From Erythrobacter sanguineus (GTDB lineage Bacteria > Pseudomonadota > Alphaproteobacteria > Sphingomonadales > Sphingomonadaceae): a DNA stretch of 64,000 nt. The notes under the pieces were generated by a model, which saw nothing but the letters and a program-made list of their open reading frames with translations, ran no database searches and was not told the DNA's origin. A program made the position numbers and the translations under genes. Location of the stretch: NCBI RefSeq assembly GCF_900143235.1, contig NZ_FRDF01000017.1, positions 1 to 64,000 on the forward strand, read 5' to 3'. Shown here one piece after another: positions 15,688 to 25,180 of this stretch; the first letter of the stretch is position 1, and every line of letters begins with the position of its first letter.

Positions 15688-16746
15688 TCAGGCGCGGCGC
15701 GGGGCGCGGGCAAGGCTGGCGCGTTCAACCAGTTCGAGCATGAGCGGCAACGCCAGCACAGCTCTGGCGCTGCCATCCTGCGCGTCTTCGTCCGCCGGCT
15801 CGCCATCCGCGTCACGCGCGGCCATCAGCCGTTCGCAAGCCGCGGCGAACAGGGGCGCGGTGGGTTCGTGCAGCGCGGTGACGGGCGGCTGGCTGCGCAT
15901 CAGGGCAGGGTCATCCTCAAGCGCGAGCAGCGACAATTCGCGCGGTACGGCCAGCCCCAGCGTGCGCGCCACATGCAGCACCGCCAGCGCCGTTTGCGCG
16001 CGTTCTGCAATGATCGCGGTCGGGCGGATGGTGGGCACCAGCCATGATTGCGCAAGGTCGAGCAGCGCTGGCAGGTCGGGCGCGTTCGCGGCGGCAAAGT
16101 GGCGGTGGGCGCGGCTGCCGCTGCGGGCCAGCGCGCGGCGATATCCAGCCAGATTCTGCTGCGAGACCTGCGGGTCGGTGGCCCCGGCGATAAACCCCAC
16201 CTGCCGGTGGCCGAGCGCGATCAGATGCTGCGCGGCTGCCTCGCCGGGATTGCCTGCCGCGCCCTGTGGCCCGTCAAGGCTGTCGGCCGCGATCCCGCGC
16301 GCTTCGGCCAGCGCGCGCAGATCGGCGCGGCTGCCCAGCGGGGGCAGCAGGATCATGCCGTCGGGCTGGACCGCGCCCAGCGTGGCGGCGAGCTGCGCCT
16401 TGCCTTCGGCGGCGGGTTGACCGGAGGCGAGTTGTTCGAACATCAGGCGGTAACCGCGCGCCCGGCAGGCGGCGGTGCCGGCCAGCAACAACCGGTCGAG
16501 CGGCAGCGCGGGCCGGGCGCCGGGGGGCGGCCCTTCGAACACCGCGAGCACCAAGCGGCTGCGCCCGCCGCCCATGCTGCGCGCCGCCAGGCTCGGGACA
16601 TAACCCAGCGCTGCGATCGCCTGTTCGACCCGCGCTTTGGCAGCGGGGCTGACCCGCGGACTGTCGTTGATCACGCGCGAGACGGTCTGCCGCGAAACGC
16701 CCGCGGCGCTGGCGACGTCCTCGATTGTGATGCGGCCTTGCCTCAC
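15688..16746 (-). CDS. LacI-family transcriptional regulator
   Basis: About 352 residues with a GTG start. The frame is open farther upstream, but GGGAG lies seven bases before the GTG at 16746 and the protein then begins directly with the LacI headpiece (ITIEDVASAAGVSRQTVSRV, then a hinge helix SLAARSM). A periplasmic-binding-protein-like ligand domain follows (~60-335), with LIALGHRQVGFIAGATD as a typical segment. No sugar transport or catabolic operon is adjacent, so its target is probably elsewhere or is the divergent lipid kinase gene. The ligand is unknown. Confidence 0.9.
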   Translation of the reverse strand: MRQGRITIEDVASAAGVSRQTVSRVINDSPRVSPAAKARVEQAIAALGYVPSLAARSMGGGRSRLVLAVFEGPPPGARPALPLDRLLLAGTAACRARGYRLMFEQLASGQPAAEGKAQLAATLGAVQPDGMILLPPLGSRADLRALAEARGIAADSLDGPQGAAGNPGEAAAQHLIALGHRQVGFIAGATDPQVSQQNLAGYRRALARSGSRAHRHFAAANAPDLPALLDLAQSWLVPTIRPTAIIAERAQTALAVLHVARTLGLAVPRELSLLALEDDPALMRSQPPVTALHEPTAPLFAAACERLMAARDADGEPADEDAQDGSARAVLALPLMLELVERASLARAPRRA

Positions 16747-17057
16747 ACGATCATGCTCCCGGCATTGCAGTGCATTCCTGAATCGCCGTGATTGCATCGG
16801 GCGATTGCAAATTGATGGCGGTCGGATTTGATGCCAATGTGAGCGATCACGCAAGCCTTTTTTGCCCTGCCGCGACTGTTTCAAGGGCCGCAACAGCTTT
16901 CGGGGTCGCTCGCAGGCATTGCCCGTCCAAATCCGGCGAGACCTTTCGTCGCCCGCTGCCACCATCCGGTCGAAAACCAGCCTCGCAGGGGCCGAATGTT
17001 ACACATTGGCGAAACATGACGGTGGAAACTTGATCTTCGTGCAACTATAGATCCGGC
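16747..17057. other. Divergent intergenic region between the LacI and lipid kinase genes
   Basis: No gene is seen. GATTGCA occurs twice, 13 bases apart (16790-16796 and 16803-16809), close to the LacI start and possibly part of an autoregulatory operator. TGTGAGCGATCACG at 16838-16851 looks like a Crp site but has four rather than six central bases. Promoters for both flanking genes must lie here. Confidence 0.45.
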
Positions 17058-18104
17058 ATGGCGACGCCGATCTATGAATTCACGCAGATCCCCCGGGTCG
17101 AGGCCGATGCGTCTCGTGGCGGGTCGGGCCATGCCCGCCCTGCCGACCAGGTGCCGACCGTCGGCGTGATCTACAATCCGCGCAGCCATCGCAATCTTGG
17201 TGCGGATTTCGATTGCGGCCTGTCGCCCCATGTCCATATCGCCCAGCCTGACGCTCGCGCCCAGCTGCCCGAGGCGCTGGCCGAGTTTGCCGCGCGCGGG
17301 ATCGATCTGCTGGTGATCAATGGCGGCGATGGCACGGTGCGCGATGTGCTGACCTGCGGCGATGCGATTTTCGGGGAGGATTGGCCCGCGATTGCCGTGC
17401 TGCCCAAGGGCAAGACGAACGCACTGACCGTCGATCTTGGCATCCCGGAGGACTGGACCCTGCAAGATGCGATCACCGCGCTTGATCGTGGCGGGCGGGT
17501 GCGCCGCCGGCCGATTGCGATCACCGCGCTTGAACAGGACGGCAAGGCTGCGCCAAAATCGCGGGTGTCGGGCTTCATCCTCGGCGCCGGGGCCTTCACC
17601 ATCGCGACCCGCGCCGGGCAGGCCGCGCACAAGCTGGGCGCGTTCAACAGCCTTGCCGTGGGGGTCACAGCGCTGTGGGCGCTGGCGCAGTCGCTGTTTG
17701 CCGGGCGGTCGAACGCGTGGCGCAAGGGCGCGCGGATGCGGATCAATCTGGGCCCGGCGGGTGTGCCGATGGAACATAGCGGGCGCGGCGATTCCGGGAT
17801 GCGGCAATTGCTGTTCGCCTCCACGCTTGAAACCCTGCCGGCCGGAATCCGCCCCTTTGGCCAGCTGCGCAACGGATTGAAGCTGGTGGCGTTTGACCAG
17901 ATATCGCGGCGGACCACTGCATTGATCCCGCTGGCGCTGCTTGGGCATGCGCCGAAAAACCTGCGTGAACGCGGCATCCACCAGCTCGCCGTGAGCCACT
18001 TTACCCTGTCGATCGACGATCAGTTCATCCTCGATGGGGAGGCTTTTCCCGCTGGCGATTACCGGGTCGATCAGGGGCCGGAGCTCGCCTTCGTCACGCC
18101 ATGA
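17058..18104 (+). CDS. Diacylglycerol kinase-like lipid kinase
   Basis: A 348-residue protein of the DAGK_cat / YegS-like superfamily. The nucleotide-binding motif is LLVINGGDGTVRDVL (residues ~88-102), preceded by VGVIYNPRSHRN and followed by AIAVLPKGKTNALTVDLG. The C-terminal domain has the family glycine/aspartate pattern FILDGEAFPAGDY. It probably phosphorylates diacylglycerol or a related lipid at the membrane, yielding phosphatidate. Its last bases overlap the next gene (ATGA at 18101-18104), a Tam41-like protein, which suggests that phosphatidate is passed on. Confidence 0.88.
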   Translation: MATPIYEFTQIPRVEADASRGGSGHARPADQVPTVGVIYNPRSHRNLGADFDCGLSPHVHIAQPDARAQLPEALAEFAARGIDLLVINGGDGTVRDVLTCGDAIFGEDWPAIAVLPKGKTNALTVDLGIPEDWTLQDAITALDRGGRVRRRPIAITALEQDGKAAPKSRVSGFILGAGAFTIATRAGQAAHKLGAFNSLAVGVTALWALAQSLFAGRSNAWRKGARMRINLGPAGVPMEHSGRGDSGMRQLLFASTLETLPAGIRPFGQLRNGLKLVAFDQISRRTTALIPLALLGHAPKNLRERGIHQLAVSHFTLSIDDQFILDGEAFPAGDYRVDQGPELAFVTP

Positions 18105-19021
18105 GCGCGGGCAGCGGCCCACCTGCTGCCCCGCTTTCTGGCCGCATCGCCGCGCAGCTTGCCGCCCCGGTCGATCCGGCGGTGGGCGATTTTGCCGCAG
18201 CGCTTGCCGGGGCTGCCGGTGCGCGCGCCGTGCTGTTCTACGGATCGAACCTGCGGACCGGATCGCTTGAGGGCGTGCTCGATTTCTACGTCCTGCTGCC
18301 CGGCACCCCGGAGGGCGAGGCCGCGATCTGGCCGACGGTAAGCTATCACGAACGCCCGCAGGGTGACGACATTCTGCGCGCAAAGGTCGCCACCATGCGG
18401 CTGGCGACCTTTGCCTGCGCCGCCGCCGGCGATCTTGCGGATACCACGATCTGGGCGCGCTTCGTCCAGCCGAGCGCGCTGGTGTGGGCAGCGGACGAGG
18501 CGGCCCGCGCCGAAGTGATCGCCGCCATTGCCGCCGCCTGCACCACTGCGGCACGGCTGTCGGCAGCGCTTGGGCCGGAAAGCGGCGCAGCCGAGGATTA
18601 CTGGCGCGCGCTGTTCCGTGCCACCTACGCGGCAGAATTCCGGGTCGAGAAAAGCGGGCGCGAGAACGATATCCTCGGCCATAATGCCGCGCATTTCGCC
18701 GGTCTGCTGCCGCTGGCGCTGGATGCCGGAGGGATCCCTCCCCGGCAAGAAGGTGAACGGCTCGCCCCCGACCTGCCCGACTGGCAGCGCCGCGTGATCC
18801 TGAAATGGTGGTCGCGCCGCCGCCGCCTGGGCAAGCCGATCAACCTGCTGCGGCTGATCAAGGCCAGCACCACCTTCAAAGGCGCGGCCCGCTATGCCGC
18901 GTGGAAGATCGAGCGGCATACGGGGATGCCGGTGGCGGTCACCCCGTTCCGCGAACGCTTCCCGCTGCTTGCCGCGCCCAAGGTGTTGTGGGAGCTGTGG
19001 CGCCACCGCCGCGGTGCCTGA
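18101..19021 (+). CDS. Tam41-like putative phosphatidate cytidylyltransferase
   Basis: A 306-residue protein, normally a plain hypothetical. Several segments match the order of the Tam41/Mmp37 family of CDP-diacylglycerol synthases. A nucleotidyltransferase start with FYGSNLRTG and DFYVLL lies near residues 45-65. DTTIWARFVQPSALVWA near 110-127 resembles Tam41's TLY-aGRl-kPv region. YWRALFRATYAAEFRVE near 166-182 resembles its LSY-GD-RM helix. It is coupled by ATGA to a diacylglycerol kinase-like gene, which would make its substrate. The assignment rests on motif order read by eye and could be wrong in detail; a generic nucleotidyltransferase-fold protein is the alternative. Confidence 0.6.
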   Translation: MSAGSGPPAAPLSGRIAAQLAAPVDPAVGDFAAALAGAAGARAVLFYGSNLRTGSLEGVLDFYVLLPGTPEGEAAIWPTVSYHERPQGDDILRAKVATMRLATFACAAAGDLADTTIWARFVQPSALVWAADEAARAEVIAAIAAACTTAARLSAALGPESGAAEDYWRALFRATYAAEFRVEKSGRENDILGHNAAHFAGLLPLALDAGGIPPRQEGERLAPDLPDWQRRVILKWWSRRRRLGKPINLLRLIKASTTFKGAARYAAWKIERHTGMPVAVTPFRERFPLLAAPKVLWELWRHRRGA

Positions 19022-19026
19022 CCCGC

Positions 19027-19557
19027 CTAATCCTGATATTTCATCTGGATCGCGATCCGGGTCACACCCTCGCCCGCCCGGAACCGGGTCTTGTCGAGCG
19101 CCGGCGGACGCGGGATGCCAAGGAACGTCCTGATTTCGGGATTGTTCGACATCCCCGCGCCATCAATCGAGAAATCCTTGTCATAGTTGCCGTTGATGTC
19201 GTGCTGCACGACAATCGCATAATCGCCCGCCGCCGGCAGCGGCACGCATACCGTCATGTTGCCCTTGCGCGGGGTGGTATCGATGCGGTGGAGATAGCGC
19301 CGGCTCTTGAGCCAGTCGCTATCCTTGGCGCGGTAGGTGCGCACGAACAGGTTACCGCTCGCTGATTTCAGCCCGGTCACGTCAAGCCGCACCGCCGGGC
19401 CACTGCCGGGCGCGCAGCGGCGCATGTCATTGTCGATCTTCCCGCCCAGCGTTTCCGCCGCCAGCGCCGCGGCGGCTCCGGCAAACCCGAGCGCGCCGAT
19501 CCCCGCAGCGATAATCGCGGGGCGCAGCGAGGTGCGGACGGTTGCAAGCGACTTCAT
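19027..19557 (-). CDS. DUF2141 exported protein
   Basis: A 176-residue protein with a signal peptide ([21 protein letters not shown]) and a DUF2141 domain ([50 protein letters not shown]). It is longer than its relative at 5128-5565 because of an N-terminal extension with two cysteines. An AGGA about nine bases upstream supports the ATG at 19557; a TTG two codons earlier is possible. It is convergent with the Tam41-like gene, five bases apart. Its function is unknown. Confidence 0.87.
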   Translation of the reverse strand: MKSLATVRTSLRPAIIAAGIGALGFAGAAAALAAETLGGKIDNDMRRCAPGSGPAVRLDVTGLKSASGNLFVRTYRAKDSDWLKSRRYLHRIDTTPRKGNMTVCVPLPAAGDYAIVVQHDINGNYDKDFSIDGAGMSNNPEIRTFLGIPRPPALDKTRFRAGEGVTRIAIQMKYQD

Positions 19558-19808
19558 CGGCAAAGATCCTGCGCGAAAGAGAGGGGTGGGGCGAGGCGAT
19601 CCGTTGCGGTTGCCCGGTCTATCGCCCCGCGGTGTCGATACGCAATGGCATCATCCGGCTGAATTGCGGCTTAATCATGCCAGAAAGGCCCGCTTTCACG
19701 CAATTGCCTGCCCGCCACGGTGGAAAACGGCCCATCCGGCGCTTGTCGCCCGATTCGCGCCTCCGGTATTGCGAGGCTTGCAATGCAAAAGGGGCCTCGC
19801 GCCGCATC

Positions 19809-20471
19809 ATGCCCGCACCGCTGATTTCGCCTTCGATCCTCTCTGCCGATTTCGCCCGGTTGGGGGAGGAAGTGCGCGCTGTTGACGCGGCTGGCGCAGA
19901 CTGGATCCATATCGACGTGATGGACGGGCATTTCGTCCCCAATATCACCATCGGCCCGGATGTGGTGAAGGCGCTGCGCCCGCACAGCGACAAGCCGTTC
20001 GATGTCCACCTGATGATTGCCCCGGTCGATCCCTATCTTGAAGCCTTTGCCGAGGCCGGCGCGGATATCATCACCGTCCACCCCGAAGCCGGGCCGCATA
20101 TCCACCGCACGCTGCAGGCGATCCGCGCGCTGGGCAAGAAAGCGGGCGCGGTGATCAATCCCGGCACCCCGGTGGAGGTGCTCGACAACCTGATGGACCT
20201 GGTCGATCTGGTGCTGGTGATGAGCGTCAATCCCGGCTTCGGCGGGCAAAGCTTCATCCCTTCGAGCCTCGAAAAGATCGCCCGCATCCGTTCGATGATC
20301 ACCCGCACGGGCCGCCCGATCCACCTTGAGGTCGATGGCGGGGTCAATGCCGAAACCGCCCGCCTGTGTGTCGAGGCCGGGGCCGATGTGCTGGTGGCGG
20401 GTTCGGCCACCTTCAAGGGCGGGCCGGATCGCTACGCGGACAATATTGCCGCGCTGAAGGGCGGGCGCTGA
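19809..20471 (+). CDS. rpe: Ribulose-phosphate 3-epimerase
   Basis: A 220-residue TIM-barrel enzyme interconverting ribulose 5-phosphate and xylulose 5-phosphate. Motifs are [34 protein letters not shown] (metal/catalytic residues), [28 protein letters not shown] and the phosphate loop VAGSATFKG. An open frame continues upstream of 19809 without a better start. The stop TGA shares a base with the next ATG (TGATG), so rpe and the heparinase-like gene are coupled. Confidence 0.96.
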   Translation: MPAPLISPSILSADFARLGEEVRAVDAAGADWIHIDVMDGHFVPNITIGPDVVKALRPHSDKPFDVHLMIAPVDPYLEAFAEAGADIITVHPEAGPHIHRTLQAIRALGKKAGAVINPGTPVEVLDNLMDLVDLVLVMSVNPGFGGQSFIPSSLEKIARIRSMITRTGRPIHLEVDGGVNAETARLCVEAGADVLVAGSATFKGGPDRYADNIAALKGGR

Positions 20472-22360
20472 TGGCAACGCTGCTGCGCACCCAGGCCGGC
20501 CGCCGCGCCGATGCACTGGTGGAACGGGTGGCAGAAACCCCGGCGCTGGCCTTGGCCGAGCGGGACGAGCCCAATGCCCTTGCCGCTGATACGCCCGCCC
20601 CCGCGCCGATCGAGGAGCCTTCGCGCGCCCTGGCGCTGAGCGATGTCATCGCTGCGCCATCGCGCCCCGGCGAAGGCCTGATCCGGCTGGCCTATCGCAT
20701 GGGGGTGCCCGGCCACGCGCTCAGCCAGCCGTTCCGCCGCCCGCAGGCGCTGCGGATGCTGGCGACGGTGGAAAGCCCCAATCGCGGGGATCGCGCCGCC
20801 GGGACCGCGCTGCGGGCCGGGCATTTCCTTGTCCACGGCGTGCGCCTGCCGATCGCAACCCTCGATTTCGGCGGATCGGCGCGGCCCGCACCCGTGGTGG
20901 AGCGGGTGTTGCATTCCTTCTCGTGGCTGGCCGATCTTGCCGCCAGCGCGCCGCGTGCCGATTGCATTCCGGTCGCCGAGCGGATCACCGCGATGTGGCT
21001 GCACGCCCATGGCGAGCCCGGTAAGGGGCCGGCATGGGAGGTTGAAGCGGCCGGGCTGCGGCTGGTGGCATGGCTGGTTCATGCGCCGCTGGTGCTGACC
21101 GGGCATGGCGCGGAACATGGCAAGGGCCTGAAATCACGCCTGCTTGCCGCGATTGCCGAAACCGCCAGCTGGCTTGATCGCAAGGCCCCGCGAGCAGGGG
21201 CGGGGCTGGGGCAGGTTGCGGGCTGGGCCGGGGTGGTCGCCGCAGGATTGCTGCTGCCCCATGGCAAGCCGCGCCGCCTGTATGGCGAGGCGGGTCTGGT
21301 GCGCGCCCTTGGCGACATGGTGGGCGAGGATGGCGGTCTGCTGTCGCGTTGCCCGGCCGCGCAGATCGAGGCGATCCGGCTGCTGACCGATCTGATCGCT
21401 TGTTACGATGCGGTGGAGATTGCGCCGCCGCCGGCCTTGCCGGTCATGCGCGAATTGCTGGTGCCGCCATTGCTGGCGCTGCGCCACGGGGACGGCGCGC
21501 TGGGCAACTGGCAGGGGCAGGGCGCGATTCCGGCGGACCGGGTCGCTGCGGTGATCGAAGGTTCGGGCGTGCGCACCCGCCCGCTCGGCGCGGTGCAGGG
21601 CTGGGGGTATCAGCGCCTGCGGGCGGGCGATACGCTGGTGCAGTTCGACACGGCCCCGCCGCCGCGCGCGCGCCATGCCCGCACCGGCTGCGCCTCGACA
21701 CTGGCGTTCGAATTGTCGGATGGCCCGGCGCGGGTGATCGTCAATTGCGGGGGCGCAGGCCTGACCGGCGGTCAGCTTCCCGCGCGCATCGGGCAGGGGC
21801 TGCGCGCCACGCCGGCGTTTTCCACGCTGGTGCTGGACAATGCCAATTCCACCGCGGTGCTGCTCCATGGCCAGCTCGGCAAAGGGGTGGAAAAGGTCGA
21901 GATCGAACGCCGCCAGGTCGCCGCACGCGGGCGAGACGCAACCCGGATCGAAGCTGCGCATGATGGCTATGCAGCGCGCTTTGGCCTGACCCATCGGCGC
22001 ATCCTGACGCTGAGCAGCGACGGCACCGAACTGGCGGGCGAGGACATCCTCGTCCCCTCGTCGAACAAGGGCAAGCGCGGCAGGATCGGCTTTGCCATCC
22101 GCTTTCACCTCGGGCGCGGGGTCGAGGTGCAATTGTCGGGTGACAAGCGCGGGGCGAGCCTGCTGCTGCCCGATGGTCGGCTCTGGCAATTCCGCCTGCG
22201 CGGCGATAGGGCGGGCGCCGGCGAGATCACCCTTGCTGCCGAGGATAGCCTGTGGGTCGATGGCGAAGGCCGCCCGCATGCGACCGAACAGCTGGTGATC
22301 GAAGGACTGGCATTGCGCAGCGGGGGGCAATTCTCCTGGCTGCTGAGAAAGACAGGATAG
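20471..22360 (+). CDS. Heparinase II/III-like protein
   Basis: A 629-residue protein. The N-terminal two-thirds is helical, resembling the alpha/alpha toroid of polysaccharide lyases. The C-terminal third (~400-610) is a beta-sandwich with [29 protein letters not shown] and [16 protein letters not shown], matching the Hepar_II_III family. No signal peptide is apparent, unusual for a lyase acting on external glycans. Sphingomonads commonly carry it between rpe and purH, as here, so it may have a conserved cellular role rather than heparin degradation. It lies 11 bases upstream of purH. Confidence 0.8.
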   Translation: MATLLRTQAGRRADALVERVAETPALALAERDEPNALAADTPAPAPIEEPSRALALSDVIAAPSRPGEGLIRLAYRMGVPGHALSQPFRRPQALRMLATVESPNRGDRAAGTALRAGHFLVHGVRLPIATLDFGGSARPAPVVERVLHSFSWLADLAASAPRADCIPVAERITAMWLHAHGEPGKGPAWEVEAAGLRLVAWLVHAPLVLTGHGAEHGKGLKSRLLAAIAETASWLDRKAPRAGAGLGQVAGWAGVVAAGLLLPHGKPRRLYGEAGLVRALGDMVGEDGGLLSRCPAAQIEAIRLLTDLIACYDAVEIAPPPALPVMRELLVPPLLALRHGDGALGNWQGQGAIPADRVAAVIEGSGVRTRPLGAVQGWGYQRLRAGDTLVQFDTAPPPRARHARTGCASTLAFELSDGPARVIVNCGGAGLTGGQLPARIGQGLRATPAFSTLVLDNANSTAVLLHGQLGKGVEKVEIERRQVAARGRDATRIEAAHDGYAARFGLTHRRILTLSSDGTELAGEDILVPSSNKGKRGRIGFAIRFHLGRGVEVQLSGDKRGASLLLPDGRLWQFRLRGDRAGAGEITLAAEDSLWVDGEGRPHATEQLVIEGLALRSGGQFSWLLRKTG

Positions 22361-22371
22361 GCGTTTCCCAC

Positions 22372-23970
22372 ATGAGCGAGAAGGCAATCACCCGGGCGCT
22401 GCTGTCAGTGTCCGACAAAAGCGGTTTGGCTGACCTTGGCGCAGCCTTGGCGGCGCGGGGGGTCGAACTGGTCAGCACCGGCGGCACGGCGAAGGCGCTG
22501 CGCGATGCTGGGCTGGCGGTGAAGGACGTGTCCGACCTCACCGGCTTTCCCGAAATGATGGACGGGCGGGTGAAGACCTTGCACCCGGCGGTGCATGGCG
22601 GGCTGCTCGCCCTGCGCGACAATCCCGAACATGTCGCCGCGATGGAGACCCACGGGATCGGCGCGATCGATCTGGTGGTGGTCAATCTCTACCCCTTCGA
22701 AGCGACCGTGGCCAAGGGGGCCGGGCGCGCCGAGATTATCGAGAATATCGACATTGGCGGGCCATCGATGGTGCGATCAGCCGCGAAGAACCATGGCTTC
22801 GTGACGATCCTGACCGATCCGGCGGACTACCCTGCGCTGCTGGAGGAACTGGCGGTGAATGATGGCGCCACCACGCAGGCCTTTCGCACCCGAATGGCGG
22901 GCAAGGCCTATGCCCGCACTGCTGCCTATGACAGCGCGATTGCCAGCTGGTTCGCCTTCGGCGACTCCGATGGCGAGACAACGCCCTTCCCCGAGACTCT
23001 GCCGATTGCGCTGAAGCGGGCCGATAGCTTGCGCTATGGCGAGAACCCGCACCAGTCGGCGGCGATCTATGTCCCGCAAGTGATCGCCGCGCCCGGGGTG
23101 CCGCAGGCGGCGCAGTTGCAGGGCAAGGCGCTGTCCTACAACAACCTGAACGATGCTGATGCCGCGCTGGAACTGGCGGCGGAGTTTGCCGGGCAGGAAC
23201 CGGCGGTCGTCATCGTCAAGCATGCCAACCCCTGCGGCGTGGCGCAAAGCGGCAGCTTGCTGGCGGCGTGGGAAGCTGCGCTCGCCTGCGATTCGGTGTC
23301 GGCCTTCGGCGGGATCGTGGCGGTCAATTGCGAGCTCGACGGCGCGACGGCCGAGGCGATTGCGGGCATCTTCACCGAGGTGGTGATCGCTCCCACCGTC
23401 AGCGCCGAGGCGCGCGCGGTGTTCGCGAAGAAAAAGAACCTGCGCCTGCTCGAATCCGGCGCCCTGCCCGATCCGCGCCGGGGCGGCTTTGCGATGAAGA
23501 CCATTGCAGGCGGCATGCTGATCCAGTCGCGCGATGGCGGGGCGGTTTCGCGCGATGATCTGAAAGTCGTGACCAGCCGCGCACCCACGGATCAGGAACT
23601 GAAGGACTGCCTGTTCGCCTGGACCGTCGCCCGCCACGTCAAATCCAACGCCATCGTCTATGCCAAGGATGGCGCGACCGCCGGGATCGGGGCAGGCCAG
23701 ATGAACCGCCGGGATTCGGCCCGGATTGCCGCAATCAAGGCGAAGGAAGCCGCCGAAACCTATGGCTGGGACGCCCCGCGCACCCATGGCAGCGCGGTGG
23801 CATCAGACGCCTTTTTCCCCTTTTCCGACGGGCTGATTTCCGCTGCCGAGGCGGGCGCAACCGCCGTGATCCAGCCGGGCGGATCAATTCGCGATGACGA
23901 GGTGATCGCCGCTGCCGATGCCGCAGGGCTGGCGATGGTTTTCACCGGGATGCGGCATTTCCGGCACTGA
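22372..23970 (+). CDS. purH: Bifunctional AICAR formyltransferase / IMP cyclohydrolase
   Basis: A 532-residue enzyme catalysing the last two steps of IMP synthesis. The IMP cyclohydrolase (MGS-like) domain occupies ~1-200, with [15 protein letters not shown] and [18 protein letters not shown]. The formyltransferase domain follows, with [27 protein letters not shown] and [11 protein letters not shown]. The C-terminus [11 protein letters not shown] is typical. I chose the ATG at 22372 ([18 protein letters not shown]); the frame upstream belongs to the preceding gene region. A perfect hairpin follows the stop. Confidence 0.97.
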   Translation: MSEKAITRALLSVSDKSGLADLGAALAARGVELVSTGGTAKALRDAGLAVKDVSDLTGFPEMMDGRVKTLHPAVHGGLLALRDNPEHVAAMETHGIGAIDLVVVNLYPFEATVAKGAGRAEIIENIDIGGPSMVRSAAKNHGFVTILTDPADYPALLEELAVNDGATTQAFRTRMAGKAYARTAAYDSAIASWFAFGDSDGETTPFPETLPIALKRADSLRYGENPHQSAAIYVPQVIAAPGVPQAAQLQGKALSYNNLNDADAALELAAEFAGQEPAVVIVKHANPCGVAQSGSLLAAWEAALACDSVSAFGGIVAVNCELDGATAEAIAGIFTEVVIAPTVSAEARAVFAKKKNLRLLESGALPDPRRGGFAMKTIAGGMLIQSRDGGAVSRDDLKVVTSRAPTDQELKDCLFAWTVARHVKSNAIVYAKDGATAGIGAGQMNRRDSARIAAIKAKEAAETYGWDAPRTHGSAVASDAFFPFSDGLISAAEAGATAVIQPGGSIRDDEVIAAADAAGLAMVFTGMRHFRH

Positions 23971-23978
23971 TTGCTTTT

Positions 23979-24000
23979 CGCTCGCCCCTCCGGGCGAGCG
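23979..24000 (+). terminator. Perfect 9-bp hairpin after purH
   Basis: CGCTCGCCC (23979-23987) pairs exactly with GGGCGAGCG (23992-24000) over a CTCC loop, eight bases after the purH stop. No T-run follows on the plus strand, so termination would be inefficient or factor-aided. Confidence 0.5.
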
Positions 24001-24020
24001 TCCTCGGCGCTGCTTCCTCC
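23999..24020. repeat. Copy 2 of a short intergenic repeat
   Basis: CGTCCTCGGCGCTG, then C and TTCCTCC; the partner is at 12805-12825. The region to ~24060 continues with GC-rich inverted stretches (CCTCC...GGAGG; CATGC-GCA-GCATG), resembling the hairpin-rich intergenic repeats common in GC-rich alphaproteobacteria. ATGGTTAA at 24107-24114 is a CtrA-like half-site in the same gap. Confidence 0.55.
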
Positions 24021-24247
24021 CCTTCAGAGGAGGGGGATCATGCGCAGCATGGTGGAGGGGCGCGGGTTGCATCCCGCCGCACTCTGCGAACGGTTCGGCC
24101 CGGCGCATGGTTAATCGCAACTTTTTCTCAGCAGCTCCGTAACTATGGCCGAAGTCCAACCTAATCCTGGCTGACCGCCATGTTCATCCCGCCGCAATTC
24201 GGCAGTGGGCAAAGACAGGCGGCAACCAACGAATCGCGAGCTTCCTG

Positions 24248-24451
24248 ATGCGCCTTGTCTCTTCCGATCTGATCCGCAATTTCTCGATCGGATTCGTGAT
24301 CGCTGCGCTGCTGATTGCCGGGGCCAATGCCGAAAGCTGGGGCGGGGAGCTGTCTTCGCCCGCGCAGGCAGCGCCGATGCCCAGGGCACCGCAGCCTTCG
24401 GCGGAATTCGTTATCCCCCCGGCCTCCCCGCCGGCGCAGGCACCCCGATGA
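24248..24451 (+). CDS. Small membrane/secreted protein coupled to msrA
   Basis: A 67-residue protein with one hydrophobic segment (residues ~10-27, FSIGFVIAALLIAGANA) that is a signal peptide or anchor, followed by a short Pro/Ala-rich tail. Its stop overlaps the msrA start by ATGA, the main reason for accepting it. I do not recognise a family. It could be an anchored partner of MsrA or a translational coupler. Confidence 0.6.
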   Translation: MRLVSSDLIRNFSIGFVIAALLIAGANAESWGGELSSPAQAAPMPRAPQPSAEFVIPPASPPAQAPR

Positions 24452-25131
24452 ACCGCATCGCTGCCCTGCTGCTGGCCGGATCGCTCGCCCTGTCGGCCTG
24501 CGCCGGCCCGGCCATCGCCGCTGAAGAACCGGTCAACGCCCCCGCTGCCACGCGCACCGCCAAGGAAACGAAAGGCCTCAGAACCGCGATTTTTGCGGGC
24601 GGCTGTTTCTGGGGCGTGGAGGGCGTGTTCAGTCATGTGAAGGGCGTGAAATCCGCCGTCGCGGGCTTTCATGGCGGCAATGCGGCCAGCGCGAAATATG
24701 ATATCATCATCACTGGCGTCACCAATCATGCCGAAGCGGTGAAGATCACCTATGATCCCGCGGTGGTGCGTTATGATGAACTGCTGCGCATCTTCTTCTC
24801 GGTGGTGGCCGATCCCACGTTGAAAAACCGCCAGGGCCCCGATGTCGGCGCGCATTATCGCAGCGCGCTGGTGCCGATGAACAAGGAACAGGCGGCGGTC
24901 GCGCGCGCCTATCTTGCGCAGCTGGGCAAGGCTGGCCTGTGGTCAAAGCCGATCGTCACCCGGATCGAACCTTACAAGGCGTTCTATCCGGCAGAGGGCT
25001 ATCATCAGGATTTCATGGCAAAAAACCCGCGGCACGGATATATCATGCGGTGGGATGCGCCCAAGGTCGCGGCATTGAAGGCGTTCTATCCCGATCATTA
25101 CCGCGCCGCCTTCCTGCGCGACGCGCGCTGA
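24448..25131 (+). CDS. msrA: Peptide methionine sulfoxide reductase A, exported lipoprotein
   Basis: A 227-residue protein. The N-terminus MNRIAALLLAGSLALSAC ends in a lipobox-like LSAC, so the enzyme is probably a periplasm-facing lipoprotein. The catalytic motif GGCFWGVEGVF lies near residue 53 and YHQDFMAKNP near 195, both typical of MsrA. It reduces the S-epimer of methionine sulfoxide in proteins. The resolving cysteine usually near the C-terminus is not evident, since no Cys follows GCFWG. An exported MsrB is encoded separately at 39282-39794. Confidence 0.93.
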   Translation: MNRIAALLLAGSLALSACAGPAIAAEEPVNAPAATRTAKETKGLRTAIFAGGCFWGVEGVFSHVKGVKSAVAGFHGGNAASAKYDIIITGVTNHAEAVKITYDPAVVRYDELLRIFFSVVADPTLKNRQGPDVGAHYRSALVPMNKEQAAVARAYLAQLGKAGLWSKPIVTRIEPYKAFYPAEGYHQDFMAKNPRHGYIMRWDAPKVAALKAFYPDHYRAAFLRDAR

Positions 25132-25180
25132 GCGCGCTTGTCGCTGGCGCAATGCCCGCGATGCGCCTATATTCGAAAGA

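Noticed and set aside
15688-16746. LacI regulator as control gene of a local sugar-use operon
   Set aside because: No sugar transporter, kinase or glycosidase lies nearby on either side.
16838-16851. Crp-site-like TGTGAGCGATCACG
   Set aside because: Central spacing is four instead of six bases, so a Crp dimer would not fit the consensus.
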